Assembly (NCBI GenBank): GCA_913052165.1
Contig: CAJXEC010000005.1
Coordinates: 1-53,210 of the forward strand
Direction: 5' to 3'
Source: an uncultured Rhodospirillaceae bacterium
GTDB taxonomy: Bacteria > Pseudomonadota > Alphaproteobacteria > MPNO01 > UBA2964
Length of the DNA: 53,210 nt
Shown here piece by piece: positions 24,963 through 33,764 of this stretch. Within the stretch, counting starts at the first letter, position 1, and the number at the start of each line of letters is the position of its first letter. Both the position numbers and the translations under genes were made by a program. The notes beneath the pieces were generated by a model. The model ran no database searches, was not told the origin of the DNA, and saw only the letters and a program-made list of their open reading frames with translations.

Positions 24963-26143
24963 AGAGGCTTTCCTTCACTTGTCTCCCAAGCTTCTCCCAT
25001 AAAAATATTGGAGGGCAACGTTTCATCTAGGACCTTACGAGCAGCCTCTGGTCCGGCCAGAGGCAGATTTCCAGCATCGAGGACCCCAATTTGTTTTAGC
25101 GCGGAACCTTGATCCCAATAGAGGTGCTCATGGCATACTCGGTCGCCGCGGAATTTTACAATAATTACTGTGGCGATTTCGACTTCTTTTCCGGTCGGCT
25201 CTATGCCCGGAAAGTATCTGTCTATCACTGAGTCGTGCCGAAACTTTGTGTAGGTTTCAAGTACGACCCGATTGGGTCCCATCGTGTAAGATATGCGAGT
25301 GCGATCGCGACCACCTGCATTCTGATCGACGAAGTGATATTTGTAAAACCGCTTAAGCATATCATGCCCGACTCCTCCAGCCAGAGTGGGTACGTGGTTA
25401 ACGTACGGTTCCTCTATCATAGTCGCCATTGTCGCATCGACGTCTTTAGTCGTGAATTCGTGATGAACATGCTCGGAAAATAAGGATACAAAATCGTAAT
25501 AGGGACCGACAACTCTCCTTATCAGCTCTAAAGTTCTTGTATGCGCTAGATCATCAGCTCGCGGATTGAAATTGGCGTTCTCTGGGTCGGCGAAGCCCGG
25601 AGCGCCCTCTTCCCATATATAAATGCGAGATCCATCTTTTCTTTTAAATTTTGATTGAAGTGTTTTTGGATCCTCAAGGTGGCGGTCTCGGTTAGAGCCG
25701 CCAAAGTGACAAACTATTGGGCACGAGACTTGATCTAAGAGTTCAGGAGATTTGATAAGTTCTTCCGAGTCAAAACAAATGATACCTTTGAAAGCACCAT
25801 TTTCTGATGACCTACAGATGAGTGAAGCTCCCTTTCCATATCCGACAGCCACTAATCCCAGTTCTGTTTCAGGCAGTTTTTTCAAATATGCTGTTGCCTT
25901 TATTAAGTCCCCTTCAGAGGCGTTCCCTGCTATTGCTAGCACCGAGTAACCCTCTTCGGCGAAGAGGATTGCTCTAGAGCACATTTGTTGGCTGAGGGAA
26001 TTACTGCCGCTCACTAAAAGCAGCCCAGGGCCTGATCCGCTGTTATGAACCGCCCTAAAAACCATTATTTTCTGATCAAAGAAGCGCTCAATCAATTCGC
26101 CCTTTGGGGTTCTATAACGGGGGATACGGCTTTCGTCTCCCAT
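24959..26143 (-). CDS. Degenerate dienelactone-hydrolase domain fused to SnoaL/NTF2-like domain
   Basis: A 394-residue two-domain protein. Residues about 20-190 follow the dienelactone hydrolase fold, but the nucleophile loop G-x-C-x-G is GYGKGA (Gly103 in place of Cys or Ser), the His loop HGF is PGF (Pro182), and the usual Glu of MHE is missing (LLVSGSNS). It should be catalytically dead as a hydrolase. Residues about 210-370 resemble a SnoaL/NTF2-like domain: HHEFTTKDVDATMATMIEEP, then TIVKFRGDRVCHEHLYWDQG, typical of polyketide-cyclase/isomerase-like proteins and DLH-SnoaL fusions. It lies 5 bp after the intact DLH gene and 4-bp-coupled to the SGNH gene. The SnoaL domain may be the working part. 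Confidence 0.8.
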   Translation of the reverse strand: MGDESRIPRYRTPKGELIERFFDQKIMVFRAVHNSGSGPGLLLVSGSNSLSQQMCSRAILFAEEGYSVLAIAGNASEGDLIKATAYLKKLPETELGLVAVGYGKGASLICRSSENGAFKGIICFDSEELIKSPELLDQVSCPIVCHFGGSNRDRHLEDPKTLQSKFKRKDGSRIYIWEEGAPGFADPENANFNPRADDLAHTRTLELIRRVVGPYYDFVSLFSEHVHHEFTTKDVDATMATMIEEPYVNHVPTLAGGVGHDMLKRFYKYHFVDQNAGGRDRTRISYTMGPNRVVLETYTKFRHDSVIDRYFPGIEPTGKEVEIATVIIVKFRGDRVCHEHLYWDQGSALKQIGVLDAGNLPLAGPEAARKVLDETLPSNIFMGEAWETSEGKPL

Positions 26144-26148
26144 TGAAT

Positions 26149-26955
26149 TTACTCCTGCCTTTTGTTGGAGCTAAAGTCGTAGTCGGACCCGCTTTCGCAG
26201 GAGAAGCGCCAGGTGACTAAATTTCGATTACGACCTGGTGTAAAAGCCCATTCTAAAAATTTCCGTTGGTCAGCGAGTGCCGCCTCTGCAGCTGCTTTCC
26301 GATATCTGCCTGGCATCGTGTCGTTTAGCCATCCATGTGGTGCTTCATTGTAGACATGTATCTCATAGGACTTTCGGTGTTTTTCGAGGGAATTTCTCAG
26401 AAGCCCAATGTGGTCTAGGCTAATCATGTGGTCTCCTTCTCCAAACATTCCAAGGACGGGGCAATCAATTCGGGCTATGAGTTCATCCAGTGGTTCCGGG
26501 AAGAGATCATTTTGTTTCCATTGTGAGTCTTGGGCGGCGCCATACCAAACAAGGGCCGCGGCAATTTTGCGATGGGCTGCGAGCACTAGAGGGTGGCGGC
26601 CAGTCTGACAGACACCTTTAACAGCTATGCAGTCTTTATTTACTTCGTCGAACGCCTCTAAAAAATCTACTGTTTGTGAGAGGTGTTCTACGGCCTCACC
26701 ATCGGTTATGTCGTATCTTGAGGTTCCTGCGTGCAATGACGTCTGGTCTGTGGCTCGAAAGAAGCAGTCCGGAGCTGCGCAGATAAAGCCCTCTTGCGCA
26801 AAACGTTCGGCAAGATCTTGTGTGTGTTGAACAAAACCATAACGTTCATGCATTAAGACAATTCCTGGCACGGTATCCTTAAGCTTGGCGGGACGTGCTA
26901 AAAAGATTGGCAATCCATTTGTGCCTTTGATGCTTTCGGTATGAATCGCGGACAT
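26149..26955 (-). CDS. Dienelactone hydrolase family protein
   Basis: A 268-residue alpha/beta hydrolase, close to normal DLH length. The complete catalytic set is visible: Glu37 in MHERYG, nucleophile Cys116 in KGVCQTGR, Asp175 in GEGDHM and His207 in EAPHGW. Such enzymes open lactone rings from aromatic degradation or cleave related esters. The nucleophile loop reads GVCQTGR rather than the usual G-x-C-x-G-G, so the substrate may differ from dienelactone. It sits between the isochorismatase-like gene (4 bp) and the degenerate DLH-SnoaL gene (5 bp). Confidence 0.88.
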   Translation of the reverse strand: MSAIHTESIKGTNGLPIFLARPAKLKDTVPGIVLMHERYGFVQHTQDLAERFAQEGFICAAPDCFFRATDQTSLHAGTSRYDITDGEAVEHLSQTVDFLEAFDEVNKDCIAVKGVCQTGRHPLVLAAHRKIAAALVWYGAAQDSQWKQNDLFPEPLDELIARIDCPVLGMFGEGDHMISLDHIGLLRNSLEKHRKSYEIHVYNEAPHGWLNDTMPGRYRKAAAEAALADQRKFLEWAFTPGRNRNLVTWRFSCESGSDYDFSSNKRQE

Positions 26956-26959
26956 ATCT

Positions 26960-27607
26960 CTACTCCGATTGCATCAGCGTTATAGCCTGATCGGTTGTCA
27001 TTACCCGACCCATGCGGGGAAATACACGCTCTAAGAAAAACTCATTGTTATTGCCACGCATGGAATAACAACAATCACTAATGATCACTAGACCCAGATC
27101 TAGGTCGCGTGCCGCAAAAGCGGTGGAGGCAATCCCTACATCTGTTGACCCTCCCGCTAAGATAATCGTATCCAGGCCCCGCACCTTAAGAGAGAACTCC
27201 AAATCAGTTTGAAAAAAACTATTCCATCGATGCTTTGGAATGACGACATCGCTATTTAAAGGGGCAAGTTCCGGAGCGATCTCAGCCGCTTCAGATCCTT
27301 TGTAAAAACCTGGCTTGATAGTCCGCTCCCCACTATTTATAGGTCTGAGCTCCATGTCTGTATCCGTTAGACGGGCTACCGTATCAACCCCCCCGGGGGC
27401 ATGCTGGCCGATAGGATAGAAGCTGATCAAACCCGCAGCCCTCGCGCCAGAGAGGAGCCGTTCCATATTCAACAGAATATTGCGTTCGTTGAGAAATTTT
27501 TCTTTATCTGGGTTGCCCGAGTGAAGATAACCGTTGAGCGTATCAAATAAGACTAATCCGGTATTTTTTGCTGACAGAGTTTCCGAAACTCTTGAGATCG
27601 CGGCCAT
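26960..27607 (-). CDS. Isochorismatase-fold hydrolase with Gly at the Cys position
   Basis: About 215 residues of the isochorismatase-like hydrolase fold. Numbered from an ATG at 27613, Asp24 (LFDTLNGY) and Lys127 (VIPKHRWNSFFQTDL) occupy catalytic positions, but the nucleophile loop AGGSTDVGIASTA has Gly160 where amidohydrolase members have Cys. True isochorismatases (EntB, PhzD) also carry Gly there and cleave vinyl ethers without a thiol. I prefer the second ATG (27607), with AAGGG 8 bp before it. It is the first gene of the operon with the DLH, DLH-SnoaL and SGNH genes. Nicotinamidase or maleamate amidohydrolase activity is unlikely without the Cys. Confidence 0.85.
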   Translation of the reverse strand: MAAISRVSETLSAKNTGLVLFDTLNGYLHSGNPDKEKFLNERNILLNMERLLSGARAAGLISFYPIGQHAPGGVDTVARLTDTDMELRPINSGERTIKPGFYKGSEAAEIAPELAPLNSDVVIPKHRWNSFFQTDLEFSLKVRGLDTIILAGGSTDVGIASTAFAARDLDLGLVIISDCCYSMRGNNNEFFLERVFPRMGRVMTTDQAITLMQSE

Positions 27608-27719
27608 AATCATCCCTTGTAGTAAGTTTAAATAAAGTGGAAAGGAAAATCCCGGATCAGTGATTAGTCAAGTGTATGAGGACAGGATAAAGTCCAAATT
27701 CGTTTAGGGAGGCAGTGAT

Positions 27720-28790
27720 ATGGCCATAATGATCTCAGATTCTGACGTTAAAAAATATTTGTCCATGGAAGATTGCATAGAAGCCATGCGGGTGGCTTTC
27801 TCAGATTTTGCGGCAGGTAAGGCAAATTCTCCGCCTCGAGTTCGTTATATTTCCGAGACGCCAGATCCCGAGAGACGTTATTGGTGTAATGTCCATGTTG
27901 GCGCGGTTCCGAGTTACGGAATGGCGTGCGTCCGAGCTGGATCACATGTCATCGGGTTTGATCCGCAGGCTAAATCTGGGCGAGCACGTTCTTATCCTGA
28001 TCCAATTAACTGGACTGTTGTGATATTGTATGACCTGGCCACTGCAGAACCAAAGGGGTTCATGCATGAGTCTTATTTATCGGGTATGCGGGTTGCAGCT
28101 ACCAGTGGCGCGGTTGTAACTGCCGTCGCCAAAAAAGATGCCAAAACGCTCGGTCTGTTTGGGACTGGGCGGCAAGCTAGAGCCCACGTGACTGCGATTT
28201 GCAGTGCACGGCCTTCAATCAAGACTGTTTACGTATACTCTCCGACGCGCAAACACAGAGAAGCTCTCGCGAGCCATGTGGATTTGCCTGGCGTAAATAT
28301 TGTGTCATGCGATGCCCCAAGGTCTGCAGTAGACGGTTGCGATATAATCTGTGCCGCGACAGCGAGTTCAAAACCTGTTTTTGATGGTGATTGGCTGGTT
28401 GGTGGCCAACTCGTAATTTCTATTGCAAATTCGGATCTCAATTTAAAACGATATGAAGTTGACGATACAGTGTTAAAAAAAGCAAAAACGATTTTAATCA
28501 ACGATTGGTACAGCGTTGAATTTAATAAACAGGTCGAGCTACTAGACTTAGTGAAGTCTGGCGATGTCTCGAAAGATAAAGTGCAAGAAATTGGTAGTGT
28601 CTTCTCGGGCAAGGTCCAGACTCGTCACAAGCCAGATGAGATCATCTATTACAAGAATAATAGTGGGCTAGGGATGCAATTTGCTGCCGCTGGTGCAGTG
28701 ATATACGAGCGGATGAAGGATCTTCCAAACAATAGGGAGATCCCGCCTGAATGGCTGGGCGCTGAGGCGTACTCTCAGGGAACTGGCTAA
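27720..28790 (+). CDS. Ornithine cyclodeaminase / mu-crystallin family protein
   Basis: A 356-residue NAD(P)-binding protein. It has the N-terminal dimer domain with MACVRAGSHVIGF, a Rossmann domain with LGLFGTGRQARAH (GxGxxA type) and the CAATASSKPVFDGDWL segment. Family members include ornithine cyclodeaminase, alanine dehydrogenase, ketimine reductases and opine-type dehydrogenases. The substrate here cannot be assigned. A ribosome site GGGAGG precedes the ATG. It is divergent from the isochorismatase operon, sharing about 110 bp, and its stop overlaps the tail of the decayed Rieske gene. Confidence 0.88.
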   Translation: MAIMISDSDVKKYLSMEDCIEAMRVAFSDFAAGKANSPPRVRYISETPDPERRYWCNVHVGAVPSYGMACVRAGSHVIGFDPQAKSGRARSYPDPINWTVVILYDLATAEPKGFMHESYLSGMRVAATSGAVVTAVAKKDAKTLGLFGTGRQARAHVTAICSARPSIKTVYVYSPTRKHREALASHVDLPGVNIVSCDAPRSAVDGCDIICAATASSKPVFDGDWLVGGQLVISIANSDLNLKRYEVDDTVLKKAKTILINDWYSVEFNKQVELLDLVKSGDVSKDKVQEIGSVFSGKVQTRHKPDEIIYYKNNSGLGMQFAAAGAVIYERMKDLPNNREIPPEWLGAEAYSQGTG

Positions 28791-29808
28791 TGACCTAGTT
28801 GGTTTTCTATCAAGCGATTAAGAACTCGCCGGACCTGAAAAAGCGCGCTGTCTGCCGCGAGATCTACCCGGGGAATTGTGTTGGTATAACGTTCTTTTTG
28901 AGCCTCCAAGATAACCAGGTCTTCGTGAAAAGTTTCAACGGATTGTTCACAAATTAATTTTTCTTGATCTTCCGTAAGCGCTCCCTTTTCGTGCACAGTT
29001 GTCCAGAAATAATGAGTTTTGGAGTCAGTTTCCGGAGTCGCAATGTGCAGTGTGCGACGGTCAAGCATTAAATTATCTCTCGCTGCATTCGTCATCCCAG
29101 CGCCGGCTTTGGCGACCCCAACCGTAAGGGCCATGAAACTAGGTGGCGTGAAATCAACAATCTGCCATCTATCAACTTTGCCCTCATGACCGAGTGCTTT
29201 AATATGGGCCGGCGCAGGATCAAATGTCTTGCAATATTCTGAAAAGCCTAACGTGATCGGGATTGTCACGTTCTTTAGTCTGCTCGTCTGTCGCCTCAAG
29301 TCCCGCGGCCCCGATGGTGTTTTTGTGGGACCAGGGTACGTAGGTAAAATCCATAAGATTATTGACCAAAAGCTGCCAGGAGCACTCTGCATAAAATTGA
29401 GCTTGCATATTGGTCCATCCCTCAAGCGAAAGTTCATGGTGGATGTAATGGGGAGTATTCAGTGCTTTGTCGGGATCGCCAACAAAAATGCGAATGTAAT
29501 TTTGATCTTCGAGTGTTGGATAGCACCTAACGCCGGCGTCTGAGGGGATGTTTCTGACTGGGTATTTCTATCAACCGTCCTTGCGCGTCGAATTTGAGTC
29601 CGTGATAACGGCAACGAAGATCGTCGCCTTCGATCGTGCCAAGGGATAATTTGGTCTACCTATGACAGCACCTGTCCTCAAGGGCGATCGGCGCGCTATC
29701 GGTTTTTCTGTAAAAAACGATCGGTTCTCCGCAGATCGTGCGACCGAGTGGTTCTTGGGTGAGTTCTTTTGACAAGGCTGCGACATACCATCGATCTCTC
29801 AAAAACAT
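28787..29808 (-). pseudogene. Rieske non-heme iron oxygenase, decayed (stop plus two frameshifts)
   Basis: Translating the minus strand from the ATG at 29808 (MFLRDRWYVAALSKEL) gives a phthalate-dioxygenase-type Rieske alpha subunit interrupted several times. The Rieske ligands are recognisable (RCCHR, then CRYHGLKFD), but a TAG stop at 29658-29656 lies between them. The frame shifts near 29550, after which the sequence continues NIPSDAGVRCYPTLEDQNY. It reaches the mononuclear iron site NLMDFTYVPWSHKNT, where the first iron His is Tyr. A second shift near 29225 leads into the C-terminal part (DPAPAHIKALGHEGKVDRW to the stop at 28787). Loss of an iron ligand beside the frame breaks argues for real decay, not sequencing error. 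Confidence 0.88.
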
Positions 29809-29859
29809 TTTGATCCCCGGTAAGTCAATGTATAACGAGAAGAATTACTGCTCCCAAAC

Positions 29860-31284
29860 TTAATTGGGTAAAACATCACCAAATTTCTCCCGAATACGCT
29901 TTTCTAGGGCATCGCTATTGCGTGCTACAATTGGAAAAGTATCCCTGCGTTTAAACGGCTTACATGCGTCGACTACAACACGAGAATTGCGTGGGTCTTC
30001 GTGACTATAACTCATAGGGTCTAAGTGTGTGCTCCAGCAGCCGTTCAATATGTCTACCCCTTCGCGAGGATCACAGCGGGTACACATCGACCATAGAACA
30101 TCATTCATATTTGCCGGGTCGATGTCATCATCAACAACTATGACCCATCGATTTGCATATGCCCCAGCGTGGCATTGAGATGCCACCAAGCCCGCTTGTT
30201 TTGCATGGCCCCCATACATTTGCTTTATTGATACCGTCAACCACATCCGACTTCCGCCCGCCTCGTGCGCCCATACTCCTCTCACCTCGGGAATTCCGGC
30301 GGCCTCCAATTGGTTCCAAACGGCTCCGCATCGATAGGTGCCACGATAAAATGTATCATCATTCGGCGGCACAGCAGGAATGGCGCCCATCAGAATTGGG
30401 TCGTTACGATGCATAAAAGTCTCTATTCGGATTGCTGGTTGTTTCGTAGTGCCGCCAGCATAATATCCGGTCCATTCACCCAAAGGCCCTTCGGTGACTC
30501 GGTCATCGGGGTGGATAAAGCCTTCGAATGCAATTTCAGCATTGGCGGGCACGGGAAGCCCAGTTTTCGGCATGTTGATCACTTCAACCCCCTCGCCGAG
30601 TAAACCTCCAGCCATGTCGTATTCATTTTTGCCGTAGGGTACCTCTAAGCCTGCAACCATAAACAGAGAGGGATGCATACCCGCTACCACAGCAATCGGA
30701 CACGGTTCTCCGCGATCATGGTACTTACTTCTGAGAATATCGCCATGTTTGCCCTTTGAGGTCATCAGTGATGCTACATTGCTCTCGTGAGCTTGAACTC
30801 TGTAGGCACCGTAATTAATCCAGCCCGTATCGGGGTCTCGCATGATCACCATACATGCAGTACCAATAAAATAACCGCCGTCCAGTTCATGCCATTTTGG
30901 GGTCGGTATTTTGGTGATATCGACGTCTTTTCCTTCATAGACATTGTCGAGCAGTGGACCGCCATTAACTTCAACCGGCGGAATTGAAGTCTGGTTTTTC
31001 ATGTAGTTACGCCAGTAGTCTACAAGCTCGACTTCGGTTTTATTAACGTCTTCGCCAAGGGCGAGGTTTACTCGGGGGACAGCTGTCAGAATATTCGCGA
31101 GTACTCTATAGCCTTTGGGATAGCCGGGGATTTCATCGAACATGACAGCGGGATTGGTCATTTGGCGCATGTAGATATCCACAAGGGCACCAATTTCTTC
31201 CTCTCGTTCAACACCTGTAAAATGTTGAACTTGTCCATTCGCCTCTAGATCAGAAATCCAATCGCGTAAATCCTTATTGGCCAT
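29860..31284 (-). CDS. UbiD-family prenyl-FMN decarboxylase (copy 2)
   Basis: A 474-residue UbiD-type decarboxylase. The catalytic Arg162 (YGAYRVQAH), Glu265 and Glu270 (TEGPLGEWTGYY) are present, and the C-terminus keeps the family block WVIVVDDDIDPANMNDV. It is clearly a paralogue of the copy at 16822, sharing blocks such as VIMRDPDTGW and ANRWV/AGRWV, but diverged. It is preceded 22 bp upstream on the same strand by a molybdenum hydroxylase subunit and followed by the dead Rieske oxygenase. Together these look like a hydroxylation-decarboxylation-oxygenation module for an aromatic or heteroaromatic acid. Confidence 0.91.
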   Translation of the reverse strand: MANKDLRDWISDLEANGQVQHFTGVEREEEIGALVDIYMRQMTNPAVMFDEIPGYPKGYRVLANILTAVPRVNLALGEDVNKTEVELVDYWRNYMKNQTSIPPVEVNGGPLLDNVYEGKDVDITKIPTPKWHELDGGYFIGTACMVIMRDPDTGWINYGAYRVQAHESNVASLMTSKGKHGDILRSKYHDRGEPCPIAVVAGMHPSLFMVAGLEVPYGKNEYDMAGGLLGEGVEVINMPKTGLPVPANAEIAFEGFIHPDDRVTEGPLGEWTGYYAGGTTKQPAIRIETFMHRNDPILMGAIPAVPPNDDTFYRGTYRCGAVWNQLEAAGIPEVRGVWAHEAGGSRMWLTVSIKQMYGGHAKQAGLVASQCHAGAYANRWVIVVDDDIDPANMNDVLWSMCTRCDPREGVDILNGCWSTHLDPMSYSHEDPRNSRVVVDACKPFKRRDTFPIVARNSDALEKRIREKFGDVLPN

Positions 31285-31306
31285 GTGTAAGCTTCTCCAA
31301 AAGTTC

Positions 31307-33625
31307 TTAATTTTGGCTCTTGATGATTTCTTTGAGCCTTTGCGGTGATACAGGGATTTGTTTTACCGCGCCCGGTATACCAATCGCGTCATCTATAGCG
31401 CTTGCAATTGCTGCCGCTGCGCCGGTAATGCCGGCCTCGCCAGCACCTTTTATCCCTATTGGAGTACGAATAGAGGGGAAATCCTCAGTAAGAAGGATTT
31501 CTGGCTTGGGCACCTCATGCATAGTTGGGATAAGATAGTCAGCGAAGGTAACGGAAAGAGGTTGTCCCTCAGCATCATAACAAAACTCCTCAAAAAGAGA
31601 TCCCCCAAGTCCCTGAGCTAACCCTCCGACAAGTTGTCCATCCACAAGCATTGGGTTAATGGATCTGCCTATGTCATACGCGATGAAATATTTTTCAATT
31701 TCGACACCACCTGTCTCGGGGTCAACCTTCACGACGCAAATATGGTGCCCATAAGGGTAGGTTTGATGATCAATATTAAACCATTCTTCGGCTGCAAGGT
31801 AAGGCACCTTCTTCCCGCGTTCTTTTGCAGTCGGCAGTAAGGCTTCTGCTATTTCTCCTAAGCTGAGAGACGGACCTTCCGAATTGCTTTTCTGATGAAC
31901 AACGCCGCGAGATATTGTTAGATCTTCCGCGCGCATTTGAAGAAGCTCCGCAGCTGTCTCCAGCGCTTTCTTTCTTACCGCTAAAGCTGTCGCATTTACC
32001 GCACTACCTGTAAGAACACTTGCACGCGATGCGTGAGCACCGACACCATAGTCAATACGGTCTGTGCGGCCATGAACAACATTTATGTTTCGATAATCAG
32101 CTCCAAGCGCATCTGCACAAATTTGGGCCATTGCTGTCTCAAATCCTTGCCCAAGAGACGCACCTCCTGTGACAACTTCGATGTGCCCCGTTGTGTCGAC
32201 GAAGATTTTTGCCCCATCGGATGGCCCAAGCCCACTTTTTTCGAAAAACATAGAGAGACCAACCCCCACCATTTCCCCTTTGGACCGGCGATTAGCCAAC
32301 TCGGCTTTCAAATCGTCCCATCTTACAGCGTCTAAGCCCTGATCTAAAAGGCCTGCGTAGTCACCAGGATCGTGTTCAACAGAGTCTCCAAGGACATCAA
32401 GATCTCGCCCGTAGGGCATTTCCTCAAGGGAAATCAAGTTACGACGCCGAACAGAAACTGGATCTATATCCATCTCGTGCGCAATTTTATCCATCAGCCG
32501 CTCGCGGACAAATGTCGACTCGAAGCGACCTGGCGATCTGTATGTCGCCGCGGGTGTCTTATTCGTTAATCTGAAATGGCAAATTGAGCGGTAGTTGGGT
32601 ATTCTGTAGGGCCCGGGCAAAGTACCAGTCGTCATATTAGCTACCCTGGTTCCATGCGTCCTGATATAGCCACCCTGATCGAGAAATAACTCGTCATCGA
32701 TCGCTATTACTTCTCCATCTTCTGCGACCGCTGCTTTGCAGATATGACGTTGCTGTCTGGAGTGGTTTGCGGCCATCAAATTTTCTTGTCGGTCCTCTAT
32801 CCATTTGACAGGGCGATCAAGGCGCATGGCCGCGACACAAACTAATACATCCTCGGGGTAAAGCTCACCCCGTATCCCAAATCCACCACCGGTGTGCCCT
32901 TCGAATAAATGAACTCCCGAAGATGGCCTATTCAGCATGCGACATATAGTATCTCTATTTCGATGTGGAACTTTCGCAGCCCCATACAACTCTAATACGT
33001 CCCGTGCTGCATCGTAGCGCCCGATGGCCCCCCGCGTTTCCAGGGGGACTCCCGAGTGGCGACCGACTTGGACGTCAACTTCCACAATCTTGAATGCCTC
33101 AGAGAATGATTTTTCTATATCACCGTAACCTTGTTCCACAAGCGCGGCTTCGGTTGTGTAGCCCTCTTTGAAGGCTTGGGGTGGGTCATCTGCGTTAATA
33201 AGAACCTCCAATGGTTCAATATCAAGCGTGACAAGCTCTGCTGCATCCTCTGCAATATATGGGTCCTCGGCAAATACCGCGGCGACCGGGTCACCAACAT
33301 ACCTTACTCGATCTCTTGCAAGCGGATATTGCCTGAAAAGCGCGAGTGCAGGATTGCTCCCCTCACGAAAATCAATCGGTGGAACGTCTGCGATGTCGTC
33401 AGTTGTCCAGACTGCGATAACCCCGCTCAATGACGAGGCAGCCGCCTTATCTATTGATTTGATTTTCCCGTGGGCAAGTGGGCTCCTCACTATCCGCATG
33501 TGTATTTGACCAGGGAAATTGATATCATCCGCGTAACGACCTTTGCCAGTGATCAGAGGCGGATCTTCGAGTCGAGGCACCGAGTCGCCTAGGTGTCCGA
33601 GGAGTTCGTTCGTATCTGTGCTCAT
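31307..33625 (-). CDS. Xanthine dehydrogenase family molybdopterin-binding subunit (copy C)
   Basis: A 772-residue large subunit. It has the hammerhead start SVPRLEDPPLITGKGRYADD, molybdopterin loop GHTGGGFGIRGELYPED, substrate-side loop PAATYRSPGRFESTFV and catalytic glutamate in GIKGAGEAGITGAAAA. The first 60 residues and the SPGRFE/GSGRPE loop resemble copy A more than copy B. It lies 22 bp upstream of UbiD copy 2 on the same strand, so the two are probably one transcript. No M or S subunit is adjacent. Divergent from copy D with a 139-bp gap that should hold both promoters. Confidence 0.92.
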   Translation of the reverse strand: MSTDTNELLGHLGDSVPRLEDPPLITGKGRYADDINFPGQIHMRIVRSPLAHGKIKSIDKAAASSLSGVIAVWTTDDIADVPPIDFREGSNPALALFRQYPLARDRVRYVGDPVAAVFAEDPYIAEDAAELVTLDIEPLEVLINADDPPQAFKEGYTTEAALVEQGYGDIEKSFSEAFKIVEVDVQVGRHSGVPLETRGAIGRYDAARDVLELYGAAKVPHRNRDTICRMLNRPSSGVHLFEGHTGGGFGIRGELYPEDVLVCVAAMRLDRPVKWIEDRQENLMAANHSRQQRHICKAAVAEDGEVIAIDDELFLDQGGYIRTHGTRVANMTTGTLPGPYRIPNYRSICHFRLTNKTPAATYRSPGRFESTFVRERLMDKIAHEMDIDPVSVRRRNLISLEEMPYGRDLDVLGDSVEHDPGDYAGLLDQGLDAVRWDDLKAELANRRSKGEMVGVGLSMFFEKSGLGPSDGAKIFVDTTGHIEVVTGGASLGQGFETAMAQICADALGADYRNINVVHGRTDRIDYGVGAHASRASVLTGSAVNATALAVRKKALETAAELLQMRAEDLTISRGVVHQKSNSEGPSLSLGEIAEALLPTAKERGKKVPYLAAEEWFNIDHQTYPYGHHICVVKVDPETGGVEIEKYFIAYDIGRSINPMLVDGQLVGGLAQGLGGSLFEEFCYDAEGQPLSVTFADYLIPTMHEVPKPEILLTEDFPSIRTPIGIKGAGEAGITGAAAAIASAIDDAIGIPGAVKQIPVSPQRLKEIIKSQN

Positions 33626-33764
33626 AGTGTATAGATAGCCTGTTTCAGGCCATCAGAAAAGCCATGCAGACCCAAAACCTATTCTTCAGTTTTTACAACT
33701 CTTTAAATTTTTGATAAGGGCACCTAAGTTAAAGCCAAAACCATGATTTTCAAGGAATTTCAAA

